From Gammaproteobacteria bacterium (GTDB lineage Bacteria; Pseudomonadota; Gammaproteobacteria; Eutrophobiales; Eutrophobiaceae): a DNA stretch of 64,000 nucleotides. The notes under the pieces are model-generated. The model had not been told where the DNA came from and did not search any database. It saw nothing but the letters and a program-made list of their open reading frames with translations. How positions within the stretch are numbered: position 1 is the first letter of the stretch; each line of letters starts with the position of its first letter. The stretch is from contig JAPOQU010000090.1 in assembly GCA_026710545.1 (NCBI GenBank), positions 1-64,000 of the forward strand, written 5' to 3'. Both the position numbers and the translations under genes were made by a program. Of this stretch, positions 20,029-30,500 are shown piece after piece.

Positions 20029-21663
20029 TTGCAATTTCAGTTTGACAATATTGCTGATCGAACATTATCGCGATTGCTGGATCACCAGACGAAAAAGCGA
20101 CCGGATGCACCTTTTTTTCAATTTTGTGATAACGGTTGGCTAACATTCTCACAAATGGAGGCATTGAGCGCATGCATAGCCGGTGGCTTGTATGAACTTG
20201 GTCTAAGTAAGGGTCACAAACTTGCAATAGTCACACCCAATTGTGCAGAATTCGTTCCAATTTGGTTTGCTGCAGCGCGTCTGGGTGCGATCGAAGTCCC
20301 AATGGATTGCAATTTAAAAGGAAGGATGCTGCTTTATGTATTACGTGATTGTACAGCATCGATCCTTGTTGTACATGCCGATTGTCTTGGTTCAGTTGTG
20401 GATGCTCTTGCCGACAATCACGCATTTAAACATGTGATTGTTATTGGCGAGCCCTATGACGATGCAATTGCGAGAAAAATAGTTACTGAACGTGTTGTCT
20501 CATACAACGAGTTAGCACACGCTCCAGCAAAACGACCCAACATTGATCTAGTACAACCCAGTGATCCCATCGCGATTCTGTACACCTCAGGAACCACCGG
20601 ACCAGCCAAGGGTGTGGTCATGCCCCACCATCAGTTTTATGTATTTGTTGAAACTTTTGCAGACCATATGGGACTGACCTCTGACGACAGCTATTTTACA
20701 CCGCTACCGTTGTTTCATGGTGATGCCCAATTATTCGGCGTGTATTATCCTCTTGTCTATGGCACCCGCGGTACTGTCTACGATCGATTCAGTGCTTCCC
20801 GTTTTTTTGATCAGGTTCGGTTATGTCAAGCAACCGCGACTAATCTCCTTGGTGCAATGGCACATATTGTATGGAAACAACCCAGAAGAGCCGACGACAA
20901 TGATAACAGTGTACGTGTCTGCCAAGCGCTACCGATGATCCCGTTCAAGGAGGAATTCGAAGAGCGGTTCGGATTTAAACTTGTGACAGGATATGGTCAG
21001 ACGGAAACCAATTTTGTTACTTATGATACTGTCGACAACCAACGACTGAATTCATGCGGAAAAGTTACCGAAGGCTTCGAGTTGGCCGTTGTGGATTCAG
21101 ATGATAATTTTCTCCCACCAGGTGAGATTGGTGAAATTGTAATTCGAGCAAATATTCCATGGAGCACATCTCTTGGGTATTTCGGTAAAGACGACAAGTC
21201 CATAGAAGCAAACAGAAACCAATGGTTCCATACCGGTGACGCAGGCTGGCTCGATAAGGATGGATGGCTGTATTTTGCCAATCGGATAAAGGACGTGATC
21301 CGTCGCCGCGGCAAAAACATTTCGGCCTATGAAATCGAGACGACAATCAATGCGCATCCTGCAGTTCTGGAAAGTGCCGCCGTAGCAGTACCTTCTGAAC
21401 TTAGCGAAGACGAGATTAAGGTAGTGGTATCGCTACGCCCAAATCACTCTCTCAGTCCCATGGACTTATTGACTTATTGCGAGATGTATATGCCTCAGTA
21501 CATGTTACCCCGCTACGTGGAATTTCGATCAAGACTGCTTCCTCGTACGCCATCGGAAAAGATCGCTAAAGAATGCTTACGTGATGAAGGTATTACCCTT
21601 GAATTGTGGGATAGCGAATCACCTGAGTTGGAATCTGGCACCACATTTAGGCAAACAAAATGA
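20029..21663 (+). CDS. AMP-dependent acyl-CoA synthetase (CaiC-like); TTG start
   Basis: 'AILYTSGTTGPAKGVVMPH', 'TGYGQTETNF', 'WFHTGDAGWLDKDGWLYFANRIKDVIRRRGKNISAYEIE', C-terminal 'PRTPSEKIAKE'. Confidence 0.93.
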   Translation: MQFQFDNIADRTLSRLLDHQTKKRPDAPFFQFCDNGWLTFSQMEALSACIAGGLYELGLSKGHKLAIVTPNCAEFVPIWFAAARLGAIEVPMDCNLKGRMLLYVLRDCTASILVVHADCLGSVVDALADNHAFKHVIVIGEPYDDAIARKIVTERVVSYNELAHAPAKRPNIDLVQPSDPIAILYTSGTTGPAKGVVMPHHQFYVFVETFADHMGLTSDDSYFTPLPLFHGDAQLFGVYYPLVYGTRGTVYDRFSASRFFDQVRLCQATATNLLGAMAHIVWKQPRRADDNDNSVRVCQALPMIPFKEEFEERFGFKLVTGYGQTETNFVTYDTVDNQRLNSCGKVTEGFELAVVDSDDNFLPPGEIGEIVIRANIPWSTSLGYFGKDDKSIEANRNQWFHTGDAGWLDKDGWLYFANRIKDVIRRRGKNISAYEIETTINAHPAVLESAAVAVPSELSEDEIKVVVSLRPNHSLSPMDLLTYCEMYMPQYMLPRYVEFRSRLLPRTPSEKIAKECLRDEGITLELWDSESPELESGTTFRQTK

Positions 21664-23399
21664 GTAAATCTAATCTCAAGCCCACTTTTTTAGATCGACC
21701 ACAAACTGCCGCTCACCTCATAATCAAAAGCCTTCATCGGCGAGGATTACGTCGTATTTATGGCCTGACCGGTGGCCATATCAAACCACTCTGGGACGAA
21801 GCACATATCGCCGGCATTGATATTATTTCGGTCAGACATGAAGCCGCAGCCGTACACATGGCTCAGGCACATGCAGATTTGACCGGCGAGTTGGCGATTG
21901 CAACAGTAACTACCGGTCCTGGATTCACCAATGCATTTTCAGGTATTGTTACCGCAGATATCGCGCGCTCACCTGTCCTGATTTTGGTTGGCCGACCACC
22001 CACACCTCAACTCGGAATGCGATCATTAGAGGATCTTGATCATGTTTCGATTTCTCGTCCAATCACGCGCTATGCAAATACAATTGACAAATCGTATCAC
22101 GTACTGTGGAAACTCGATGATGCTATCGCCGCAGCGTTAGGCCTAGATGGTCGACAAGGTGCAGCAATGCTGGATATTCCTATTGATATCTTACGTACTG
22201 TAGTTCCAAAGAATTTTCAAGACTCTCGATTATTAGATCCGCGGCCTTGTCAACATTATCTTCCGGATCCAACACATGTCGAAGATGCTGCTGAAATTCT
22301 CCGTCAAAGCCAACGGCCTCTTGTAATTAGCGGCCGAGGCGCGTTTGGGGCAGGTAATGAGCTACGACGCTTTCTTCAAGAAAGCGGCGCCATGTATCTC
22401 GACACCAAATCGAGTCGCGGTCTAATCTCCATTGCTCATGAAAACTATATGTCCGCTGTCCGTGCGCGCGCCATGGCCGAATGTGATCTTATAGTAACTC
22501 TTGGGGCACAATTGGATTTTGAACTGGGGTATGGATCAACAGCATTGTTTGCGGCGAAACCAAAATTAGTACGTGTTGGACGGTCCAGCGACGAACTCCA
22601 CGAGACAAGACGAGCAGACGTGGCAATACGGGGTGAAATCGCACAGTGCCTCAAAGCGCTGATGACAGTAGGTGTACGATCCAAGTCATTGGATAAAGAT
22701 TGGTTCTCCACTTTACGGGTGGTTAACAATGAAAAACAAAATGCACTCGCTGAGAAATGTGCAATACAACCAACTGTCAATGGGCGCCTTCACCCGCTAC
22801 GTCTTTTGAGTGTCGTAAATCAGTTCATTGATGAGAACACAATCGTGATAGTGGATGGCGGTGATATATTTTCTTTCGCCCGTGTTGCTTTGAAAACGCC
22901 GTGTTATATGGATACGGGACCTTTCGGTTGTCTCGGTGTTGGCGTCCCATTTGCTGTGGCTGCTGCATCACTTTTTCCTGAGCGCCGTGTACTGGCTGTT
23001 ATCGGAGATGGTGCCTTTGGTTTTAATGCCATGGAATTGGAGACGGCCGCACGTATTGGTGCCAAGGCTGTATTCGTAATAGTTAACAACGGTGCCTGGA
23101 ACATTGAACGTTGCGATCAGATTTTCAATTTTGGCGGTCGTATTGTTGGTACTGAAATACCAGGTTGTCGTTATGATCAACTGGCTCAGAGCCTAGGAGC
23201 TCACGGTGAGCATGTTGAAACGATCGAAGAACTACCGGGGGCACTTGAACGAGCAATAGAAAATGGTCCTTCGGTTGTTGATGTTGCCGTGACACGCGAT
23301 GCCATCTCTCCGGACTTTAAAAGTGGATTAGCCGAACTGCCTGAGTATCAAGCACTCCGTACCTGGAATGACGCTGAAGAGATGAAATTGAAGAATTAG
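21660..23399 (+). CDS. Thiamine-pyrophosphate-dependent enzyme (acetolactate synthase / 2-hydroxyacyl-CoA lyase superfamily)
   Basis: PYR-domain 'SVRHEAAAVHMAQAHADLTGELAIATVTTGPGFTNAFSGIVTADIARSPVLILVG', TPP motif 'VIGDGAFGFNAMELETAARIGAKAVFVIVNNGAWN'. Confidence 0.9.
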   Translation: MSKSNLKPTFLDRPQTAAHLIIKSLHRRGLRRIYGLTGGHIKPLWDEAHIAGIDIISVRHEAAAVHMAQAHADLTGELAIATVTTGPGFTNAFSGIVTADIARSPVLILVGRPPTPQLGMRSLEDLDHVSISRPITRYANTIDKSYHVLWKLDDAIAAALGLDGRQGAAMLDIPIDILRTVVPKNFQDSRLLDPRPCQHYLPDPTHVEDAAEILRQSQRPLVISGRGAFGAGNELRRFLQESGAMYLDTKSSRGLISIAHENYMSAVRARAMAECDLIVTLGAQLDFELGYGSTALFAAKPKLVRVGRSSDELHETRRADVAIRGEIAQCLKALMTVGVRSKSLDKDWFSTLRVVNNEKQNALAEKCAIQPTVNGRLHPLRLLSVVNQFIDENTIVIVDGGDIFSFARVALKTPCYMDTGPFGCLGVGVPFAVAAASLFPERRVLAVIGDGAFGFNAMELETAARIGAKAVFVIVNNGAWNIERCDQIFNFGGRIVGTEIPGCRYDQLAQSLGAHGEHVETIEELPGALERAIENGPSVVDVAVTRDAISPDFKSGLAELPEYQALRTWNDAEEMKLKN

Positions 23400-23406
23400 C
23401 GTCAAC

Positions 23407-24435
23407 ATGATCCGAACACGTGGAATATTTCCCTATGTAGTTGCCTTTGTCGTGATTGCAATCGTCACTGAATTCTTGATCATCAGATCAGTAGTGACGG
23501 AACCTCGGGATAAATTTATTCTCGCTCATGGCATGCCAGCCACACACATTTTCGAACCGGCCTCACAAATATTCATGGCATCGCTCAAGGCTCTAGATGG
23601 GCCACAGGCTGAATATCACCCCAGTGGAACATTGGGTGATTGGGTATTAATCTTTGAGCAGGTTGCGCTAGGCGCCATCCCTATGTCTCTGACTTTTAGC
23701 GCATCAGATATCGATCCGCGACTGAACCTCGCCTACCTGGCTTATATTGTCGTTGATTGGGAATCGGCCTATCAACTTTTCGGCCCAGAAGGAATGTTGA
23801 TTGATATTTATGATGGTATTCTTGCAGATAACGGCGTAGTTATGCTGGGAATAATACCATCTGGTTTTGCAAGTATCGCCACGCGTAAAGGCGTTAATTC
23901 GGTTCCGGTCAATTTTCCTTCTGATGGCAAGGGCCTCAAGATTCGTGTCCCCAACGTACCAATAGCAGTTCAGCGATTTGAAACATGGGGATTCTCTCCT
24001 TTACCGATATCCTACTCCGAACTCCACATTGCTCTGCAGTTGGGCTCTGTCGATGCGCGCTCATTCGCGCCACCGGCTGAAATCCTTCAAATGAAGGATG
24101 TCATAGGTTCGTATATCCTAACCCGGGATTATTTTGAGTTTGCCTTTTGGACTGCCAATCGAAAATGGTGGGATGGACTCGACGAACAGGACCGGCAACG
24201 TATACAGACGGCTGTGAATGACTCCGTGGCCTGGTCTTGGGAAAATGCCAAAAAAATAGAGCTGAGGCAGCTACAAGAAATAAAAGCAGCTGGCATTACT
24301 GTCGTTGAATTGACAGATGACCAATTGGATACAGCAAAGTCGCTGTTAATGGAAAGTGAATGGAATTGGGTTGAGAAAAAAGTTGGATCTGACTTGCTAA
24401 ACTCAGTGCGAGCTGCGATAAAGCGAATTGATTAA
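23407..24435 (+). CDS. TRAP transporter DctP-type substrate-binding subunit
   Basis: 'HGMPATHIFEPASQIFMASLKAL', 'GLKIRVPNVPIAVQRFETWGFSPLPISYSELHIALQLGSVDA'; N-terminal TM/signal; followed by DctQ and DctM. Confidence 0.9.
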   Translation: MIRTRGIFPYVVAFVVIAIVTEFLIIRSVVTEPRDKFILAHGMPATHIFEPASQIFMASLKALDGPQAEYHPSGTLGDWVLIFEQVALGAIPMSLTFSASDIDPRLNLAYLAYIVVDWESAYQLFGPEGMLIDIYDGILADNGVVMLGIIPSGFASIATRKGVNSVPVNFPSDGKGLKIRVPNVPIAVQRFETWGFSPLPISYSELHIALQLGSVDARSFAPPAEILQMKDVIGSYILTRDYFEFAFWTANRKWWDGLDEQDRQRIQTAVNDSVAWSWENAKKIELRQLQEIKAAGITVVELTDDQLDTAKSLLMESEWNWVEKKVGSDLLNSVRAAIKRID

Positions 24436-24940
24436 TCAACAGACTCAACCTTTTCATAGTACACCGACATACGTGTCAGTATTTGGACTCATCCTTAACG
24501 TAATCATAACGTCAGGAATGGTTCTGTTAACCAGCGTTATGGTAATTCAAATTGTGCTACGACATGCATTTGATAGTGCTTTTATCGGTATTGAGGAATT
24601 AGCAACGCTGTTTGCGGTATGGGTATATTTTCCTGCCGCTGCCTACGCCAGTTGGACGGGTCAACATATTAAAGTCGGTTTTGTCGATGAATTTTTTCAC
24701 CGTAAATCGACTGTAAGATTGATTCGTATTGTGATAGAAATTCTGAGCACTTGCTGTGCACTTGTATATGCTTATTTTGCAACTTCCTATACACATAAAA
24801 TTTGGTACTCGCTCGGCCATGTAAGTCCTTACTTTGAATTACCGAAAACTGCCTGGACCATGAGTATGGTGATCGGGCTTTTTGCTATCGCATGCGCCCA
24901 TACTTGGCGTGTTATCACTTTTAGTCGAGGGGGGATGTAA
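24428..24940 (+). CDS. TRAP transporter small permease (DctQ)
   Basis: Four predicted TM segments, 'IEELATLFAVWVYFPAAAYASWTGQHIKVGFV'; between DctP and DctM. Confidence 0.9.
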   Translation: MINQQTQPFHSTPTYVSVFGLILNVIITSGMVLLTSVMVIQIVLRHAFDSAFIGIEELATLFAVWVYFPAAAYASWTGQHIKVGFVDEFFHRKSTVRLIRIVIEILSTCCALVYAYFATSYTHKIWYSLGHVSPYFELPKTAWTMSMVIGLFAIACAHTWRVITFSRGGM

Positions 24941-24981
24941 TCGCCGCCGCCACATCAATTGTACTCATCATTGTCCTGCTA

Positions 24982-26235
24982 ATGCTGGAGATGCCAGTTG
25001 CTTTCGCTTTCGGACTTGGTGCTATTACGCTGGCGCTTATCAGTGGTCAAGATCTTACGTACCTTGCACCATATGCGTTTTCGCAAGTGAATGTATTTGC
25101 CCTATTGGCATTACCTCTTTTTACGGCGACCGGTGTCCTTATGCAAAGCAGTGGCATCGCGAATCGTCTAATAAACTTTTTCGATCTTGCTGTTGGCCGA
25201 ACACGCGGCGGACTAGGAGCAGTTACTATTGTTGTTTCAGCCTTTTTCGGTGCCATTGCAGGAAGTGGTAGCTCTGCAATAGCAGCAATTGGTTCGATCA
25301 TGATTCCAAAACTTGTTGCACGCGGTTATGATCGTGGCGAAGCTGTTGCATTAGTCGGTTGTTCTTCAATTTTATCATTACTCATTCCGCCAAGCATACC
25401 TATGATCGTCTTCTCTATAACCGCAGGTATTTCAATAAGTGCGGTTTTTCTTTCCACAATCGTACCAGGTTTATTACTGATGTGTATTTATATTGTGCTC
25501 AACGCAATACTCGCAAAGCGCAATGTCAAAATTCAACAAGTTGTCACACTTTGCGAATCATTGGAATCGCCACGTCACACAATGACTGATGCATTCCCTG
25601 CTTTACTCCTTCCTGTCATTGTTTTAGGTGGTATATATTCTGGTTCCTTCACACCAACAGAGGCAGCAGCAATCGCTGTAATTTACACTCTATTTGCTGG
25701 ATTTCTAACCAAACCTGATTTTAGTGTCAATATAGCTGCCAATAGCATCTCAAAAGGCGCACTTGCAGCAGGATCTATCATTATCATCTTGTTTTTCATG
25801 GCAGTGATGAATCGAGCAATGATCCTCGATCAGGTTCCTCAATCTATCGCAACAGCACTTATAGGCGTTAGTGAGAATCGGTTCCTCATCCTAGCTGTTA
25901 CGAATATTTTACTCATTGTAATAGGTATGCTTGTCGATGATGTGTCCGGCAGTGTCATCGTAGCTGTTGTTCTCGCACCTGTTATGAGCGAACTTGGAGT
26001 ACACCCAGTTCATTTTGCCGCCATAGTAAGTGTAAATTTAGGTTTAGGTAACCTAACACCGCCTTGCGCGCCGCTATTGTATATGGCAGGCCAAAGTGGT
26101 GAGTGTCAATTTCGGCACTACGTACGCCCTACACTCCGCTTACTATTATTTGGTCATGTTCCTGTTGTTGTGTTGGTTACGTATATCCCCCAATTAGCTC
26201 TAACACTACCGAGGATTCTCTTGGGAATATCTTAG
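24982..26235 (+). CDS. TRAP transporter large permease (DctM); true start may lie slightly upstream
   Basis: 'LEMPVAFAFGLGAITLAL', 'LPLFTATGVLMQSSGIANRLINF', 'LLIPPSIPMIVFSI', 'NLGLGNLTPPCAPLLYMA'; open frame continues upstream to about 24940. Confidence 0.92.
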   Translation: MLEMPVAFAFGLGAITLALISGQDLTYLAPYAFSQVNVFALLALPLFTATGVLMQSSGIANRLINFFDLAVGRTRGGLGAVTIVVSAFFGAIAGSGSSAIAAIGSIMIPKLVARGYDRGEAVALVGCSSILSLLIPPSIPMIVFSITAGISISAVFLSTIVPGLLLMCIYIVLNAILAKRNVKIQQVVTLCESLESPRHTMTDAFPALLLPVIVLGGIYSGSFTPTEAAAIAVIYTLFAGFLTKPDFSVNIAANSISKGALAAGSIIIILFFMAVMNRAMILDQVPQSIATALIGVSENRFLILAVTNILLIVIGMLVDDVSGSVIVAVVLAPVMSELGVHPVHFAAIVSVNLGLGNLTPPCAPLLYMAGQSGECQFRHYVRPTLRLLLFGHVPVVVLVTYIPQLALTLPRILLGIS

Positions 26236-26614
26236 GTGCGTCTAATTGTAAAAATTTACGAGATATCGTGGCTGCTTTGGTTCAATTCAAAATTGAACCG
26301 CCCCGGATTTGCCGGAGACACCATTTCTTGAGGGGATGCAGTAATGAACAGACACAACGGGGTACAAAGGCGGACTGCGACACGCGCAGCAGCCTGGACA
26401 GCCTGCAGTGGTCGCTGTTTTTCAGTGTCCTGATCGGCGAGACCCCGGCAGTGGTGATTTATGACACAGACGGGAAAGAGGAACGGTTTGAATGCCGGAT
26501 AAAGACCGCCTGCCGGAAGGCCGGGGTGCTTTTTGAAGTTTTCAGACAGGTCTGTTTCAGTGAATGCTGCGTATATACATCTGGGCAGGGTCCATTAAAA
26601 TTAATCTCCCGACC

Positions 26615-27292
26615 ATGAGTTTCTCAAACATGTTCCGTGTCCACGACATCATGGCCAAACTCTCCCACCGGAGACCCGTCTTCCATTCCGAGGCGGATTT
26701 CCAGCACGCGTTCGCCTGGTTAGTGCATAGGGAAATGACCGACTACCAAGTACGGCTGGAGTTCAGACCGGACCCGCACGAGCGTGTCTATCTTGATATG
26801 TGGATCAAAAATATCAATCTCGCAATCGAACTGAAATACAAAACACGGGACGCCACATTAACTTACGAAGGAGAACGCTACTGTTTGCTTCGTCAGGGCG
26901 CCCATGACCTCGGCCGGTATGACTTTCTCAAGGACGTACAGCGGCTTGAAAATCTGCAACTGCAGGGAGTTGCCGGATCCGGGCTTGCAATCTTCCTGAC
27001 CAACGAGCACCTTTACTGGAACCCGCCAGGAAAACCCGGCCAAGTGGACAGGGCTTTCCATATACACGATGGACGGCATATCCACGGGGATCTGAGATGG
27101 TCTCCCCAAGCCGGTCCAGGAACGACCCGCAGCCGGGAACACCCTATCAACCTGATAGGGACATACGACCTCGAATGGCATGATTATGGCGAAAAAGAGG
27201 CGCTGCAGCCGCTCGTCTCAGGCAGGCGATTGGCAAACACACGATTTCGCTATCTGGCCGTCGAAGTAAGCAACCTCCCTGACACGATATGA
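26615..27292 (+). CDS. Putative PD-(D/E)XK-type nuclease-fold protein
   Basis: 'RRPVFHSEADFQHAFAW.....YLDMWIKNINLAIELKYKTRD' fits E...D...ExK restriction-endonuclease-like core; start at internal ATG. Confidence 0.65.
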   Translation: MSFSNMFRVHDIMAKLSHRRPVFHSEADFQHAFAWLVHREMTDYQVRLEFRPDPHERVYLDMWIKNINLAIELKYKTRDATLTYEGERYCLLRQGAHDLGRYDFLKDVQRLENLQLQGVAGSGLAIFLTNEHLYWNPPGKPGQVDRAFHIHDGRHIHGDLRWSPQAGPGTTRSREHPINLIGTYDLEWHDYGEKEALQPLVSGRRLANTRFRYLAVEVSNLPDTI

Positions 27293-27509
27293 CAAACGAA
27301 CGAATGGCCGCTCCTTGAGTTGTCTTCAGAGGCTCATTTAGCAAGCCCGCCTTGCAGCCGAACGCAGGCAAACCAGGACCCCGCAGGGAATCATGACTTG
27401 GATTGCTGTGGCACTGACCGCTGCGGCTGTCTATTATTCTTTGGAGAATTAAAGCTGGATACCGCGAGCAGTATAAGTGAACTCGTGCTGGCCTGTCCGT
27501 ATCTTACTG

Positions 27510-30500
27510 CTAGGTAAAATTATATGTGTTGGCTGATGCGATGGAACTAGCACGTAAATGAAACCAAGTCTCTGCTGGAAAAACGCTATCAAATGGCTCA
27601 ATAAGAGGTAGTAACTCTTGTAAAAGGTCATCCTCGGAGTTAGATAAACGAGTTGCAATAACTGTAAGCCCATTTTCAAGCCAATCAAACCAGGCATGCT
27701 GTGTTTCAAAGGCGCCAGATGTTCGCAACATTATCAGAAGGATTGTCAAGAGTTCGTCTTTGCTGATGGCTGGTGTAATATTGATTAGTTGATTTAAAAC
27801 ATGGTCAGCCAACGCAGTATCTCGGCTTGTTGCTGCGACGATGGCGACCAACTGCAGGCACATAAGTATCTCCTTCTCATCTCCACCCTCAATATCTCCT
27901 GCTAATTTCTTCACAGATTCCCGAGCGTTCTCCAGTTCCGTTGTGCCCAAGACATAGAATTGAGAATAAACTACAAGCGTTTCCAAAAAATGCTTTACAT
28001 TATCAGTCAACGCCTTTTCAAGTATTTGTGATAGTTCTTGTGGTAATGGTTCGGACAAGGGTTGATGGCCTAAAATATTTTCAGACGTGCTCACTATGGA
28101 ACTTATTCCTTCTTTCCGGTATTGCCCCAAAATATGATTCAAATTTTCTAGCCCTGACAACTGTCGACGCTCTTTTTCATGACGTGATTTGAGAGCAATG
28201 AGTCGGCCAAATATTTCATCGCGCACAGCTTGTGATGAACCAGGTAAAATAGGCGCATTTTCTTTCCAAGCATTAACGAATTCTGCATAAAATCCATCCA
28301 AAAACATGCATTCCTGAGTCCATTTCTGAAAGCCGTCAATATCTCCGGTTCCCCCAGACTCCGCCATGGTTCGTACAACCAAGCCAGTTTGCATCCATAC
28401 CCCTATCCGTTTCCAGTAGCCCGGATACTTATGCCCATTTTCTAGCAGGTGAACCCGGTTGAGTATAAAGTTCGCTGTAACCTGAAGTAGCCTGTACAGG
28501 TTAGTGCCATTCTGTTGCCCGAAGTCTTTGTCCAGTAGTTGAGTAACGGCCTCCTCTGCAAACCCACGAAAGCGCGGATCATCCTGTCGGTACAGAGCAA
28601 TGTCCAAGGCACCCAGTAACGAAAACGGATTACTTTTTGCATGGCAGACACTGAGCGCGCTCCAAAGAGTGTCATTGTCGATCTCGCACACCCATTGCCC
28701 GGGGGACAACTCGTCCGACAGTGTCCCTAAACAGCAGATATCAAGCCCGCCCGCAAGGTCTCTGCTCAGAAGCTTCTTGCGATATGGGATCAGCACTTTC
28801 TTGAAATAGATTTCAGGGGCCTGTGCGTCTGGGGCCGGGCCAACGAATCGCTCAAAATAGGCAATGGATTGTGGGACAACATCCTCAGCATTGAAATTAA
28901 GACCACGGCTTATTTTTTGGACTAGGCGGGATTGAAGAGCAGTAACGCCATTACCCGCTTCTTTGAATATGCTGGATAATTCCTGATTGTTTGCTGTGCG
29001 AAACTCAATATCTTTTAGAATATCTCGACAATCCATCGACGTGGGGCCTAGCCGGTCAATGATATTATCCAAGACAGCAAGCCTTGTTTCTGGGTCGGGC
29101 GAGAGCAACGTCAACTCTGGAACAGTCACCTGTTGAAAGTGTTCTTCATCTTTGTTATGAGTCCATTTCACGAAGATGGTGCGGTCCTCAGCAATGCCTA
29201 CAGAGACCAACTTCCCGGTTTCGTCTTGAAGGGGTATTTCTTTATTTGTTGCAAAAACGTCTTTGGCAGCTTTAAATAAAGCATTGCCCTCCAATTGTAT
29301 ATCGGATCCAATTGTCAGAAGATAATCTAACTTAAAACCGCATCGTTCAGCAAAATCGGGAATCGAGGTCATCAGCAGATTGCGTTCAACCTCTGGCAAT
29401 TGCTCAAGAAACAAGCTTCCATAACCCTGCTGCATGTCATGGTCAAGCTTTGAAATAGCTTCCTGTCCTAATGTCAGCGCCATCTTAATTATATCCGCGT
29501 TAGCGGCGCGCAGTGGCTGCAGTACGTAACGTTCCAGCCATTCAGTATAATGAGCACGTCGCTCTACTGTTATTTCTGTCAGTGGACCGATTAAACGCAC
29601 CAGATAAAGAGCGATAGTATCGCGAACTGAATTGCTGAGACCATCCGCCGCATAGTGTTTACGATTTAAAACAGACATCATCAGTAAATAGCGCCATACC
29701 CAGCCGGAACCCGTAGCAGCCTGTTCTGGACTCAATTCCAAATCTTGCCATAAACGGGGAATTACATGTCCGTGGGAAATTTGTGTTTGTTGGGACAATG
29801 CCTGTGCTTCTGCGGCGGTTGCAAGATAGGACGCATTGAATCTCTCATGGGCCTGCCTAATGAGGCGCAATTCCACACCTTCCCTCAGTTGACCGTTATC
29901 CACTGATGAACCCTTCAGCCAATGGATTAATTCCTCGGGATCAAGGGGTATAAAAGTAAACCCGCCGTGTCTGAGTATATGTCGGAAGCCCCAGTGCTCA
30001 GCAACACTGATATGTTTTCGTTTAAGCAAGTAACGCAACACGTCCAGCATACAGACAATGGGAACCGTTTTCCCGGAGGGGCGAGTCAGGGCTGGGAATT
30101 TGTTATAGAATCGGTCATCAAAACATAGTGCATCGTACGCGTCATTGCCCGCCGACAAATGCCTTATAGATTCAAGTTGTGTGTCATTATTGCGGGCCTG
30201 CTCAAGTAGGCCACCAGAGCGAGGTAGAAACGATGCAGAGCCGGAAGCCACTGCGTCACGTAAAATACGCCGAATATCTTCAATTTTATTGATGAGTTGC
30301 TCGCCGGTATCACCGGCCTCAAGCAATTCGTACTGTTCTTCCAGCACGTCCGGATGAACTTGAATATCCAGACCTGCAGTGCTGATTAGTTGTAACATAT
30401 CAACATCTTGCAGGTAGGATAGAGCGCTTCGGTCTATGTAGAAGGTTTTGTTAAGAACTGAGGGTGGGAGGTTTGTACGCTCAGTCTGTCCCATTCTGTT

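Noticed and set aside
21660-23399. Housekeeping acetolactate synthase (ilvB)
   Set aside because: No ilvN partner, and it is embedded with 4-bp overlap in the mutase/TRAP operon; kept as TPP enzyme of unknown substrate.
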